This document shows, piece by piece, positions 45,746-54,864 of a DNA stretch of 64,000 nt (positions within the stretch are counted from its first letter, which is position 1; every line of letters starts with the position of its first letter). The DNA is from Candidatus Heimdallarchaeota archaeon LC_3. Lineage in GTDB: Archaea; Asgardarchaeota; Heimdallarchaeia; Hodarchaeales; LC-3. The stretch is from contig MDVS01000047.1 in the NCBI GenBank assembly GCA_001940645.1, positions 1-64,000 on the forward strand, written 5' to 3'. Under the pieces are notes generated by a model. It saw nothing but the letters and a program-made list of their open reading frames with translations, searched no databases and was not told the DNA's origin. The position numbers and the translations under genes were made by a program.

Positions 45746-45892
45746 TAAAATTAATCCTGATGTTTATCATTTTTTATTAAAAATAGTTTCACTAAAAATA
45801 TGATGAAAATTTTAAACAAATTTTTTTTCAGATATTATTTGCTTAAAGATTTCAGATGAAATTTTGATTTTTTATGAATTCCCCTAAATGAA

Positions 45893-46783
45893 TTAACTGA
45901 TTTCTATTGTAATTTTAATATTTTCTCCATTTGAAAAATTATCATCATTTTGAGGACTTTGAAATTCTGTTTTTGATTTATTTATACTCAAATTTTCGAG
46001 AATGGAAATAATTTCGTTCTTATTGTTTTTTATATATGTTAATAATTTCAATTTTGTTATTCCAATTTTTATCTCAATATCAATGCTATAAAGAAAGAAA
46101 TATTTACCTTTTAAGTAAAAATAAAATACATTAACATTTCCTAATTGTTTATAAAATAAATTTTGATCTATGTTATCAATAATTTCATTAATTTGTTCCT
46201 TATTTTTTATTGTATTAAAAACTTGCTCAGCTAATAAATTTTCTTGGCTATTTAACCCTAATGTACTCGTTAAACAATTGCCTGCATCATTAAAAACTGA
46301 TATGAATGTAAAATATTTCTTTAATGAATTGTACATGTAATTGATTGCTGTATTAAGAGGCTTGACATATTCTGAATTTGCGGTAGTTATTATTGAACTT
46401 ATTTTTTTTTGCAAATCTTCTATAACTGTCGAATCTATAGTTAAATTTTCTTTAAAAAATTGGAGATTTTCTTCTTTTGATAAGAATTTTTGTGGTAAAT
46501 CAAGGTAATACTCACTATTATTAATAATTATAGCTGTTCCATATTCAGATTTACAAGCTGAGATTATTATTTTCTTCGGAATGATGTTATATATTGTTTT
46601 GATATTTTCTATTAATTTGAAGCTATTTTCTATTAAATGTGGGATAGCTAATATGTTAATTTGATTTAAGTTTATTTTACTTTCAGAATCGCTGCTGAAA
46701 GAAACTCCTAAAATAGGCTGTCCATTTCTTTTATTTAAAATAAAAACAAATTGTGAATTTTCTTTTGTTAATTTGGAACTCAT
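45893..46783 (-). CDS. hypothetical protein, possible longin/roadblock relative
   Basis: I do not recognise this 296-residue soluble protein. It shows two alpha/beta halves. The first begins QFVFILNKRNGQPILGVSF and the second begins YFTFISVFNDAGNCLTSTLG followed by a helix and strands (YKQLGNVNVFYFYLKGKYFFLYS). Each half has the beta-hairpin, helix, three-strand order seen in roadblock- or longin-like folds, but similarity is weak. It lies beside a longin-like gene in the same orientation. Confidence 0.55.
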   Translation of the reverse strand: MSSKLTKENSQFVFILNKRNGQPILGVSFSSDSESKINLNQINILAIPHLIENSFKLIENIKTIYNIIPKKIIISACKSEYGTAIIINNSEYYLDLPQKFLSKEENLQFFKENLTIDSTVIEDLQKKISSIITTANSEYVKPLNTAINYMYNSLKKYFTFISVFNDAGNCLTSTLGLNSQENLLAEQVFNTIKNKEQINEIIDNIDQNLFYKQLGNVNVFYFYLKGKYFFLYSIDIEIKIGITKLKLLTYIKNNKNEIISILENLSINKSKTEFQSPQNDDNFSNGENIKITIEIS

Positions 46784-46861
46784 AGATTTTATCTCAGTTA
46801 ATAGGACTTATTAAATCAGAATTAAATAATTTTAAATAATTTTGAAAACGATAGAAATATT

Positions 46862-48361
46862 ATGCAAGAGGATAAAAATACAAAGGATGAAACTGTTTCT
46901 TTAATTAATGTAGAAATTAAGAGTGGATCTATATCAAAAGATCTCAGTTTAATACTTCTTAAAATACTATTAATTTTACTTATAATTCCATTAATTTCTT
47001 CTGTCGACTTTCTTATAATGCTTATTATTATATTTGTTCTGGCTTATTTGTTTAGCTCAACATTCAGGGATGGATATTCAATTTTCCATTATTACAAAGG
47101 TGCTAAATTTGTCAATGGTGTCTATTTAAACAAAACAAAACCAGTTTGTCCATTTCTTTTAGTAACTCCCAGTGGCTTCAAATGTCAATCAGAATTTAAA
47201 ATTCCTTTTTCTATGTCAGATGATTTTCCTAGATGTCATAACGAAAGTTTATTCAAAGCACATTGGAATGAGAAAGCCCCAGGAATTCTAGAGCAGGCTA
47301 GAAATGAATCATCTTTATTGAAAATACGTAGTTTTATTGCTTCCTTGACAAGGATTGAATACAAAGAATCTGCTGACTTTTACCTTGAAATTATTTCAGC
47401 TCCAAAGTATTCAATAGTCCATAATTGGATTGTAGATGCTTTTACTGATTCTATTGAAATATCAAAGGAAAATTTACTTAATAAAGTTAAAACAAAATTC
47501 GAGGAACAAAAAATCAAAAATCCTGGGTTAGAAGAAGTAGATGTTATTACTCTCTTTGATAGAACTTTAGAATATTTTTTGAAAACAGGAGCAATTTTTG
47601 AAGAAAATAATGAATTATTGAAGATCATTTCATACGAGGATTTAAAACGAAGAAGTAAATCTATGAAGACAAGAGACCATGTTCTAGTGAAAAATGGAGC
47701 CTTGTTAGGATTAAGCACTCTTAAAGATCTAAGAGCTCTACCTTTGATTTTCGATTCTCTTGGAAAAGATTCTAATAATGACAGAAATCTAGTAAATGTT
47801 ATCGCAACTTATCAAGAAGATGCCGTTGAACCATTAAAAGAGTTGATAAATGCTAATATAGAAAATGATGCAGAAGATAAGGTATTATTAGCAATTGAAG
47901 CTTTAGGTCTTATGGAAAGAAATGATAATTATGACTTTTTATACGATTTTTGGACTAAAAACAAACAAGAAGATGATGATCTATTGCAATCTTACCTTTT
48001 ATCAGCATTATTCAAATCCAAACCTTTTGAATCAGAAGATCTAGTTTTAGAAATCTTGTTGACATCAAACATAGAAAACTTAGCATATGATACATCAAGA
48101 AGAATAGTGTTAGATAATTCCAAGCAATTCATCAAAATAATGTCTGATAAACTTATTGCATTGCCCGATGGAGAACTGACTGAAGATCAAGAGGATGTTA
48201 GAGAGGTATGTATAATTATGCTAGAAGATTTCGAACCTAAACAATTAGAGAACTGGCTTTCACATCAAACTCAAGATTACGTCCAAAATTTCATCACTGT
48301 TTTAAAAAGAGAAGGTTTAAAAGACTTAATACTTAGATTAAACTTAATAAATGACACGTAA
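46862..48361 (+). CDS. membrane-anchored HEAT-like repeat protein with conserved cysteines
   Basis: I do not recognise the family. Residues about 29-67 contain two hydrophobic helices. A soluble domain follows with CPFLLVTPSGFKCQSEF and PRCHNE (three Cys and one His, about 95-128), which could bind metal. The region from about 275 to 480 is a helical repeat of HEAT type (for example NGALLGLSTLKDLRALPLIFDSLG). The protein has 499 residues and an ATG start. It is divergent from the minus-strand longin/roadblock run. Confidence 0.65.
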   Translation: MQEDKNTKDETVSLINVEIKSGSISKDLSLILLKILLILLIIPLISSVDFLIMLIIIFVLAYLFSSTFRDGYSIFHYYKGAKFVNGVYLNKTKPVCPFLLVTPSGFKCQSEFKIPFSMSDDFPRCHNESLFKAHWNEKAPGILEQARNESSLLKIRSFIASLTRIEYKESADFYLEIISAPKYSIVHNWIVDAFTDSIEISKENLLNKVKTKFEEQKIKNPGLEEVDVITLFDRTLEYFLKTGAIFEENNELLKIISYEDLKRRSKSMKTRDHVLVKNGALLGLSTLKDLRALPLIFDSLGKDSNNDRNLVNVIATYQEDAVEPLKELINANIENDAEDKVLLAIEALGLMERNDNYDFLYDFWTKNKQEDDDLLQSYLLSALFKSKPFESEDLVLEILLTSNIENLAYDTSRRIVLDNSKQFIKIMSDKLIALPDGELTEDQEDVREVCIIMLEDFEPKQLENWLSHQTQDYVQNFITVLKREGLKDLILRLNLINDT

Positions 48362-48362
48362 T

Positions 48363-49307
48363 TTATTGATGCATGATAATTGATGAATTTGTAAAAGATC
48401 TTTTTTGATATAAAAAATTAATAAAAGATATTTGATTACTTTTTATCTTATAAAACTTTGAATCTACTTTTTTATATCTTTTATCATCATTAATTGTAAT
48501 TAAAGCATAATTATATGTTGCTAATGGACCTGGATTGATTACAACAGTTTTTTTTATTCTTCTTCTTCCTGCATATTCATGATAATGTCCATTAATTGTT
48601 AGAATAGGATTAAATTTCTTTATAAGATTAAACAAACTTTGACTTCCAGCTGTTCTTGGAAAATCATAATTATAACCCCTATTTCTAGCTTTTTTCTTTA
48701 ATTTCTCCATTTCTTTTTCATCTCTGAAAAATTTTGGAGGTTCATGAAATATGAAAATCTTATCTAAATCTGAGTATTTAGACTCAATTTTCTTTCTTTG
48801 CTCATCTATCCTTTTATTAAATGATTCAGTTGAAAACTCGTGATCACAAATTATTCTTAAATGCTCCAAAGATCCCCCAATTCCAGTTAATAAATATTTA
48901 TTATTAATTATTAATTCTTTGTCCTCTAAAAATTGAATGTTATCGTATTTTTGCTTCATATGATAAATAACTTCTCTTGTTTCGACATTACCGGTGATAT
49001 AATAAATTGGCAAATTAAACTTCTGCAAAAGGCTTAACATTTTTTCAGTACTAGTAATTTGCAATTTAACAAATTGATTACGTAGTTCTTCATGATATAC
49101 TTTTCTTGAATATCCCAATCTAGATAAGTTTCTCCACCTAAGTATATATTGTGTTACCAAAATAAATGGAATTGTAGCAGGAAAATCTCCTGATATTATA
49201 ATTGCATTAAAGTGTTCTTTCTGACTAATTCTTGATTTTACGAGTTTTGATACTGCATCTATGTTTCCATGTATATCTGATATGGAAATAAATCTTAATT
49301 TGGTCAA
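48363..49307 (-). CDS. calcineurin-like metallophosphoesterase
   Basis: This is a dimetal phosphoesterase of 314 residues. Motifs in order are SDIHGN near 9-14, SGDFP near 39-43, TGNVE (in place of GNHD/E) near 104-108, FHEPP near 190 and NGHYHEYAGRR near 235. These are the ligands of a two-metal site. The length exceeds a minimal domain by a helical insert after the second motif. The substrate is unknown; nucleotides or phosphoproteins are possible. The start is TTG with GAGGA eight bases upstream. Confidence 0.88.
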   Translation of the reverse strand: MTKLRFISISDIHGNIDAVSKLVKSRISQKEHFNAIIISGDFPATIPFILVTQYILRWRNLSRLGYSRKVYHEELRNQFVKLQITSTEKMLSLLQKFNLPIYYITGNVETREVIYHMKQKYDNIQFLEDKELIINNKYLLTGIGGSLEHLRIICDHEFSTESFNKRIDEQRKKIESKYSDLDKIFIFHEPPKFFRDEKEMEKLKKKARNRGYNYDFPRTAGSQSLFNLIKKFNPILTINGHYHEYAGRRRIKKTVVINPGPLATYNYALITINDDKRYKKVDSKFYKIKSNQISFINFLYQKRSFTNSSIIMHQ

Positions 49308-49705
49308 TTATTTTTTCCTCGAAAAAAAAATAAATATTATTAAATAATCTATACAAATTATAATTCTTTGAACACCTAATAAAAAAGAATTTTACTTGAA
49401 TATAAAAAACATTCATTTATACTAAACTAAATTCATTTCCAACAATTTTATTAAGTTTTATTGAATTTTTTAAGAGAATTTTTATCTTAAATTCAGATAT
49501 TGTTTTTGGGGTGAGCTAAGTTTTATTAATCAAAGATTCAAATAATAAGGAATTTTCTTTCAAAATTAAGAAAATAACCAAATTAAGCAGACATCCTAAC
49601 TTACTAACAGAATATTATGATTCTAAATCATAAAATATAAAATTTCTAAAATTTGATATGTTAAAATAATAGAAAAGAATCTAAAGACATCAAAGGTGTT
49701 TATTT
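49308..49705. other. 398-base divergent intergenic region upstream of ppdK
   Basis: No gene is seen. The stretch is extremely AT-rich, with several TATA-like strings, for example TAAAATATAAAATTTC at 49631-49646. The Shine-Dalgarno-like AAAGGTG just before the ppdK TTG belongs to that gene. Confidence 0.4.
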
Positions 49706-52546
49706 TTGGCAGAAAAACTTGTATATAGCTTTAATGAAAAATTTGAAGGAAATCCTGATCTGAAAAAATCAGTTCTAGGTGGAAAGGGTGCAAATCTTGC
49801 AGAAATGACTAATTTAGGGATTCTTGTTCCTCAAGGATTTACTGTTACAACTGAGACTTGTGGATTATATTTCGAAAATAATAATACATTGCCTCCTAAC
49901 TTCCACCAAGAAGTAGATTCACATTTAAAAGATCTTGAAAAAATTTCTGGCAAAAATTTTGGTGATCCGAAAAATCCATTACTTGTATCAGTACGATCTG
50001 GAGCAAAAATATCTATGCCTGGAATGATGGATACAATTTTAAATTTAGGATTAAATGAAGATACCGTAAAGGGATTAGCTGAATTAACAAAGAATGAAAA
50101 ATTCGCTTATGATAGTTTCAGAAGATTTATTCAGATGTTTGGTAATATTGCTTTAGGGATACCCCTTTCTAAGTTTGAGGAATTACTAAAGGCAAAAAAG
50201 AAAGAGGTAGGAGCTAAAGAAGATATAAGTTTATCATCTGAAGATTTACAGGACCTGATTTCATCATACAAAAAAATTTATGAGACCTTTGTTGGTAAAA
50301 GCTTCCCTTCTGATCCACATGAACAATTAGAAACAGCAATAGGAGCAGTTTTCAAATCTTGGAATAATAAACGCGCAATTGATTATCGTAATCATGAAGG
50401 TATTCCCCACGGAATTTTCACTGCTGTTAATGTTCAAACAATGGCCTTTGGAAATATGGGATCAGACTCTGGAACTGGTGTTGCGTTTACACGAAATCCA
50501 GCAACAGGGGCTAATGAAATTTTTGGTGAATATTTGATAAATGCTCAAGGAGAGGATGTTGTTGCAGGAATCCGTACACCTAAACCAATATCCACTTTAA
50601 AAGATGAAATGCCAGAAATCTATAAGCAATTCCAAGAAATTTGTAAAAAACTTGAAAATCACTACAAAGATATGCAAGATGTCGAATTTACCATTGAAAA
50701 GGGTAAATTATACATGTTACAAACACGAAATGGGAAACGAACTGGTGTTGCTTCTGCAAAAATAGCTCATAACTTACATTCAGAAGGCCTCATAGATAAA
50801 GCTACAGCAATTTTACGTATTCAACCAAGAGACGTTGAAAACGCTTTATATCCAAGTATCACATGGTTAAATCAAAAAACAAAGTCATACGCTGATATTA
50901 AGGACATTAATGAACAATTAAAAACAAAATCACTACAAGAATTAATTGAAAATGCACCAACAGCTATAGCCAATAAAGTTGGTGAAGGTTTACCTGCAGG
51001 ACCAGGTGCAGCATCTGGTCACATTGTTTTTGACTCAGATTTAGCAGGCGAAATTGCTAATGGAAAAAAAGAAGCTCCATTTAAGGTAACTCTAAAAAAT
51101 AATAAGGGAAAACCTAAACTAATCTTGTGTAAACCTGAAACCTCTCCAGAAGATTTCCACGGTATGGTAGCCTCTGAAGGAATTGTCACAATGACTGGGG
51201 GAATGACCTCTCATGCAGCGTTAGTCGCAAGACAAATTGGAAAAAGATGTATTGTTGGAGCAGCATCCTCAGGATTAAGTGTTACCAAAGATGTATTGTC
51301 AGCAAAAGACGGAAAGAAACTGAAAACCGGAGATATTATTAGTGTTGATATTATAAGTGGAGAAACAGGAGCAGTGTTTTTAGGAGAACTCCCTATATTT
51401 ACACCAACAAAATTACCAGAAGAGCTAGAAACTATTCTTGATTGGGCAGATGAAATTGCTAAAATAAAGGTTAGAGCGAATGCAGATAAGAGATCAGACA
51501 CTCAAATGGCTATGGATTTTAAAGCAACAGGTACCGGCTTAGCTCGTACAGAACATCAGTTTTTCGATGTCTTAGAAACAGTACAAGGGATGATCCTTGC
51601 AGAAAATCCAGAAGCACGAAAACCCTTTATAGAAGAGATGAAAAATTTCCAGAAGAAAGACTTTATAGATCTTTTTCAGACAGCAAAGGGAAAACCTGTA
51701 ACCATTAGATTAATAGACCCCCCACTACACGAATTTCTGCCTAAAGAATTAGAATTGAGAGAAAAGATTTGGAATAATTCAGCAAGTGATCATGACAAAA
51801 CGGTACTTAGAAAAGTGTTAGAATATCAAGAATCAAATCCCATGCTAGGATTACGAGGTGTAAGGTTAGGATTACTAATTCCTGAGCTGATTGAAATGCA
51901 AACAAGTGCTATATTGGAAGCAGCTATAGAAGTCCAAAATCAAGGAATAACCGTAATTCCAGAGATAATGATACCGCTAGTAGGCTTTAACAACGAATTT
52001 CAACGTGCTAGAACGATAGTAGATTCAACTGCAGAAAAAGTTTTCACAGTTACCGGAAAGAAAATTGATTATAAAGTCGGCACTATGATTGAAATTCCTA
52101 GAGCAGCATTAACAGCAGATGAAATAGCAGGAGGAGAAAAAGGAGCGGAATTTTTCTCATTCGGAACAAATGACTTACATCAAATGACACTTGGTTTTAG
52201 CCGCGATGATGTTGCAAAATTCTTACCATTCTATTTAGAAGAAAAAATTATACCTGTTGATCCATTCCAAACCATAGATTTTGAAGGAACCGGCATACTT
52301 ATGAAAATGTGCGTAGAAAAAGGGAGGAAAGCAGCTGAAAAGGAAGGACGATACTTGAAATGCTCTATATGCGGAGAACATGGAGGGGATCCGGCTAGTA
52401 TCGACTTTTGTTATAAAATCGGATTAGATACTGTTTCTTGTTCACCATTTCGTGTTCCAGTAGCACGTTTAGCGTGTGCACACTCAACGCTAAATAATCC
52501 GGAACCCGATAAGAAATATGGGAAAAAATATCCAATTCCCATTTAA
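49706..52546 (+). CDS. ppdK: pyruvate, phosphate dikinase (3' end recoded by an inserted element)
   Basis: PPDK interconverts pyruvate, ATP and phosphate with PEP, AMP and diphosphate. The 946-residue protein is full length. It has an N-terminal ATP-grasp part (VLGGKGANLAEMTNLG, then SVRSGAKISMPGMMDTILNLG), the phosphohistidine site GGMTSHAALVARQ with H503, and a C-terminal PEP-binding barrel ending in CGEHGGDP with C889. The start is TTG with AAAGGTG upstream. The last 49 codons (from 52397) are duplicated in diverged form at 53769-53912, and the stop lies 4 bases from the endonuclease gene. The final residues YPIPI replace an original AKL ending. Several codons near the 3' end (CCG, GCG, CGC, GGG) look GC-richer than elsewhere in the gene. 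Confidence 0.96.
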   Translation: MAEKLVYSFNEKFEGNPDLKKSVLGGKGANLAEMTNLGILVPQGFTVTTETCGLYFENNNTLPPNFHQEVDSHLKDLEKISGKNFGDPKNPLLVSVRSGAKISMPGMMDTILNLGLNEDTVKGLAELTKNEKFAYDSFRRFIQMFGNIALGIPLSKFEELLKAKKKEVGAKEDISLSSEDLQDLISSYKKIYETFVGKSFPSDPHEQLETAIGAVFKSWNNKRAIDYRNHEGIPHGIFTAVNVQTMAFGNMGSDSGTGVAFTRNPATGANEIFGEYLINAQGEDVVAGIRTPKPISTLKDEMPEIYKQFQEICKKLENHYKDMQDVEFTIEKGKLYMLQTRNGKRTGVASAKIAHNLHSEGLIDKATAILRIQPRDVENALYPSITWLNQKTKSYADIKDINEQLKTKSLQELIENAPTAIANKVGEGLPAGPGAASGHIVFDSDLAGEIANGKKEAPFKVTLKNNKGKPKLILCKPETSPEDFHGMVASEGIVTMTGGMTSHAALVARQIGKRCIVGAASSGLSVTKDVLSAKDGKKLKTGDIISVDIISGETGAVFLGELPIFTPTKLPEELETILDWADEIAKIKVRANADKRSDTQMAMDFKATGTGLARTEHQFFDVLETVQGMILAENPEARKPFIEEMKNFQKKDFIDLFQTAKGKPVTIRLIDPPLHEFLPKELELREKIWNNSASDHDKTVLRKVLEYQESNPMLGLRGVRLGLLIPELIEMQTSAILEAAIEVQNQGITVIPEIMIPLVGFNNEFQRARTIVDSTAEKVFTVTGKKIDYKVGTMIEIPRAALTADEIAGGEKGAEFFSFGTNDLHQMTLGFSRDDVAKFLPFYLEEKIIPVDPFQTIDFEGTGILMKMCVEKGRKAAEKEGRYLKCSICGEHGGDPASIDFCYKIGLDTVSCSPFRVPVARLACAHSTLNNPEPDKKYGKKYPIPI

Positions 52547-53768
52547 TATTTTAAATTTGAATCAAATTTAAATAACCCGGGTTTTTTGTTAAGACATCAT
52601 CTTCCCATCTCTTTCGTGAATATTTTTCGTCAAATTTATGAGGTAATGTTTTTTCAGCTAGCTTATATAAATCTCCTTTACTTAAATATTTTAAAAAAGT
52701 GCTTACATTCTTCTTTTTTGAAGAAATTCTGATATAATACTTTTTTCTTTTTTCCTTAACCCAACAATTTTCTCTTAATAATTTAAGATGTGAAATCAAT
52801 AAATTATTCTCCTTCAAGGTAAAACAAAGTGAAAATAAACTAATGTCTTTTTTTGTAAATTGTCCATCACCAGTAAACCAGTGTAATAGAGCATTTGAAG
52901 GAATGAATTTGAATGATTTCGGTATTATTTTTATATTTTTTTCTCCTTTAGGCAAATACCATTCTTTCCACAAATTAAATAATTGTATTGAGGATCCTGA
53001 ATCGAATCCACAAGTCCATTTTATTTTATCATCTTTATTAGATGTTGTTTTCTTTTTAACATAAGAAGTTGTGGAAAAGAATGGATTAAATAATTGATCT
53101 AGAGCTTTTACCCATTCCAACTCTAATATACTTTTGTGAAACCTTAATGAAGCAGTGTTTGTACTTTTTATTAATTCTATTGCTTCATTCCATTTATTAA
53201 TATCTTGTTCTTTGTTAAATTGATTTTTTTTCGCTTTTTCTCTTAGCTCCCTAACTGTTTCTAATGTTTCAATATACCCTTTTTCTGTAGGATTATTTTC
53301 ATGTGGAATTGTTTTGCTTTGTAATCGTATTTGTGCGTCTCCCAGTAATGATCCTATTATTATTTCTTCGATATGCTTTGGGATTGGTTTATAGAATTCA
53401 CCTTCAAAATGTTGTTTTGCTTTTCGCCATATTGATCCTGGATGAGGAATTTTGAACCCTAAATCAGTTAGAAAATGTTTGAATGTTCTTGGGTCTTTAT
53501 GTATTTCCTTTCCAATTGCTTTTAATCCCTTAAGTTCTCCTACATATTTTTTTATAAGCAATTGTTCAAATTCAGTTAACTTTCTATTCATAATTATGAT
53601 TGATAAAATTTATTGAACTTTAAATCTTACTCCCTCCATGTTAAAAAACTAAATTTCAGATCTAGGCTATAATCTTCATTTATTCCTTAATTCTTCATCG
53701 AATTATTAATTCCTATTCGAAAATTCTTACGATAAAGCATTTGATAATTCCGCTGATTATTACTAGAT
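52397..53768. mobile_element. intron-less homing element carrying a recoded ppdK 3' end and a LAGLIDADG endonuclease
   Basis: The segment is bounded by two copies of the same gene position: Ser-Ile-Asp of PPDK at 52397 and again at 53769. It holds a replacement 3' end for ppdK (52397-52546), the endonuclease gene on the opposite strand (52551-53591), and 177 bases without a gene. Removing these 1,372 bases would join the upstream ppdK to the displaced tail in frame. The boundary at the left is a lower limit, since any co-converted region upstream cannot be seen without a homologue. Confidence 0.8.
52551..53591 (-). CDS. LAGLIDADG homing endonuclease
   Basis: The 346-residue protein has two LAGLIDADG helices: IGSLLGDAQ at about 79-87 and LLHWFTGDGQF at about 235-245, each with the acidic catalytic residue. 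Two repeats in one chain indicate a monomeric enzyme that cuts an asymmetric site of about 20 bases. The N-terminal 50 residues (LKGLKAIGKEIHKDPRTFKHFLTDLGF) resemble a helix-turn-helix, often found fused to homing enzymes. The frame is intact. It is free-standing, neither in an intron nor in an intein, and lies just behind the recoded ppdK end, on the other strand. Confidence 0.88.
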   Translation of the reverse strand: MNRKLTEFEQLLIKKYVGELKGLKAIGKEIHKDPRTFKHFLTDLGFKIPHPGSIWRKAKQHFEGEFYKPIPKHIEEIIIGSLLGDAQIRLQSKTIPHENNPTEKGYIETLETVRELREKAKKNQFNKEQDINKWNEAIELIKSTNTASLRFHKSILELEWVKALDQLFNPFFSTTSYVKKKTTSNKDDKIKWTCGFDSGSSIQLFNLWKEWYLPKGEKNIKIIPKSFKFIPSNALLHWFTGDGQFTKKDISLFSLCFTLKENNLLISHLKLLRENCWVKEKRKKYYIRISSKKKNVSTFLKYLSKGDLYKLAEKTLPHKFDEKYSRKRWEDDVLTKNPGYLNLIQI

Positions 53769-53912
53769 TCTATCGACTTTTGCTATAAAATTGGATTAGA
53801 TTACGTATCTTGCTCCCCTTTTCGAGTACCTGTTGCTCGTTTAGCATGCACTCATGCCACTCTCAACAATCAAGAACCCGACATAAAATACGGTAAAAAA
53901 GCTAAATTATGA
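53769..53912 (+). pseudogene. displaced original 3' end of ppdK
   Basis: The segment reads in one open frame of 47 codons plus a TGA stop, beginning Ser-Ile-Asp-Phe-Cys and ending Gly-Lys-Lys-Ala-Lys-Leu. Over 44 codons it matches codons 898-941 of the intact ppdK at 39 residues (89 percent), but only 99 of 132 bases (75 percent) are the same, with about 21 codons differing synonymously. It has no start and no upstream ppdK sequence; the bases just before are unrelated. The absence of frame damage suggests recent displacement. The [15 protein letters not shown] version here is closer to the family consensus than the resident copy (TVSCSPF). Confidence 0.88.
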
Positions 53913-53927
53913 TAATTTTGAACTTTT

Positions 53928-54806
53928 TCAATCTAACTTCTTTATCCCATCCCAATAATCCAAGAATCTCTCTAAATAGTGTGTTGGTCCAGGTCCTATC
54001 GCAATTACTGTTTTTGTTCCACTTTCTACTTGTGTATGTCCTGCATCTGCTATAAGAGATTCATTAATATTAAACATTCTTGCCTTTTGTTCTATTTCAT
54101 TTAGAATATTTACATTTGGGGCGCTGAAGATTTCTATTTTTGGATTACTTTTTTGTAATATCTTTTCAGAGAAATCAGTCTTATCTCGTCTGAAAAGAAG
54201 AGATACTACACCGTGTGCAACTTGAGCTCCTAGTTTTCCTTTACCTAATTTTAGATCACGACGAATTACTACAAATATAGAATAATCTTTTTTTTCAAGA
54301 AGCTTTTTTGTTTTTACACATAAAAAAGTATTATATTTTATAAAATCCAATAAGGAATAAGCAGGGTTTTCAATTTGTTGTGGGTAATCAATTGTAGTAA
54401 AGGTTTCTAGAGACAATTTAAGGGAAATTAAATCATCAACTTGTTGGGTGATTTGAATTTGTGAAATATTAATATCAATTTCTTTATTTCTCAAAGGATT
54501 CTGTCCAAATTTAATAACCTGAATAATATTATTTTTTACATCATCAATAAGCTCTGATCCCTTTTGGTCAGAAAAATGGTCTTTACCAAAAAAAGTTTCT
54601 ATTAACTGATTCAGTAATTCTTCAATAGTTAAATAGTCTTTATTCCATTTAAAAACTCTGATCCATGATCCTGGAGAATAAATTCTATCCAATTCTTCTT
54701 TATTTTTGGAATTCTTTCTAGATTTTTTTGTAATTTTTATTTTTTCTAGTAAAAACCATTCTGGTTGTTCTTGATCAATAGGAGATAATTCAGACATAAT
54801 TTTCAT
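53928..54806 (-). CDS. pth2: peptidyl-tRNA hydrolase Pth2 with a long N-terminal extension
   Basis: Pth2 frees tRNA from peptidyl-tRNA. The C-terminal 118 residues are a complete Pth2 domain: VVIRRDLKLGKGKLGAQVAHGVV, ending with ESLIADAGHTQVESGTKTVIAIGPGP. The usual archaeal protein is about 115-120 residues, so about 175 additional N-terminal residues are unusual. That part is mixed helix and strand, soluble, and not recognised. The ATG at 54806 is used; a TTG at 54824 and an ATG at 54797 are alternatives. Confidence 0.88.
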   Translation of the reverse strand: MKIMSELSPIDQEQPEWFLLEKIKITKKSRKNSKNKEELDRIYSPGSWIRVFKWNKDYLTIEELLNQLIETFFGKDHFSDQKGSELIDDVKNNIIQVIKFGQNPLRNKEIDINISQIQITQQVDDLISLKLSLETFTTIDYPQQIENPAYSLLDFIKYNTFLCVKTKKLLEKKDYSIFVVIRRDLKLGKGKLGAQVAHGVVSLLFRRDKTDFSEKILQKSNPKIEIFSAPNVNILNEIEQKARMFNINESLIADAGHTQVESGTKTVIAIGPGPTHYLERFLDYWDGIKKLD

Positions 54807-54864
54807 AATATTTCCATTTATCAAAAATAAAAATTTTTTTGGAGTAGGATTACAAGTTTTTTTT

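Noticed and set aside
52843..53064. Plus-strand open frame inside the endonuclease gene
   Set aside because: It is a shadow of the LAGLIDADG gene.
52397..53912. Intein or intron as the explanation of the ppdK insertion
   Set aside because: The resident ppdK reads through to its own stop without interruption, the endonuclease is on the other strand, and the second copy duplicates coding sequence rather than continuing it.
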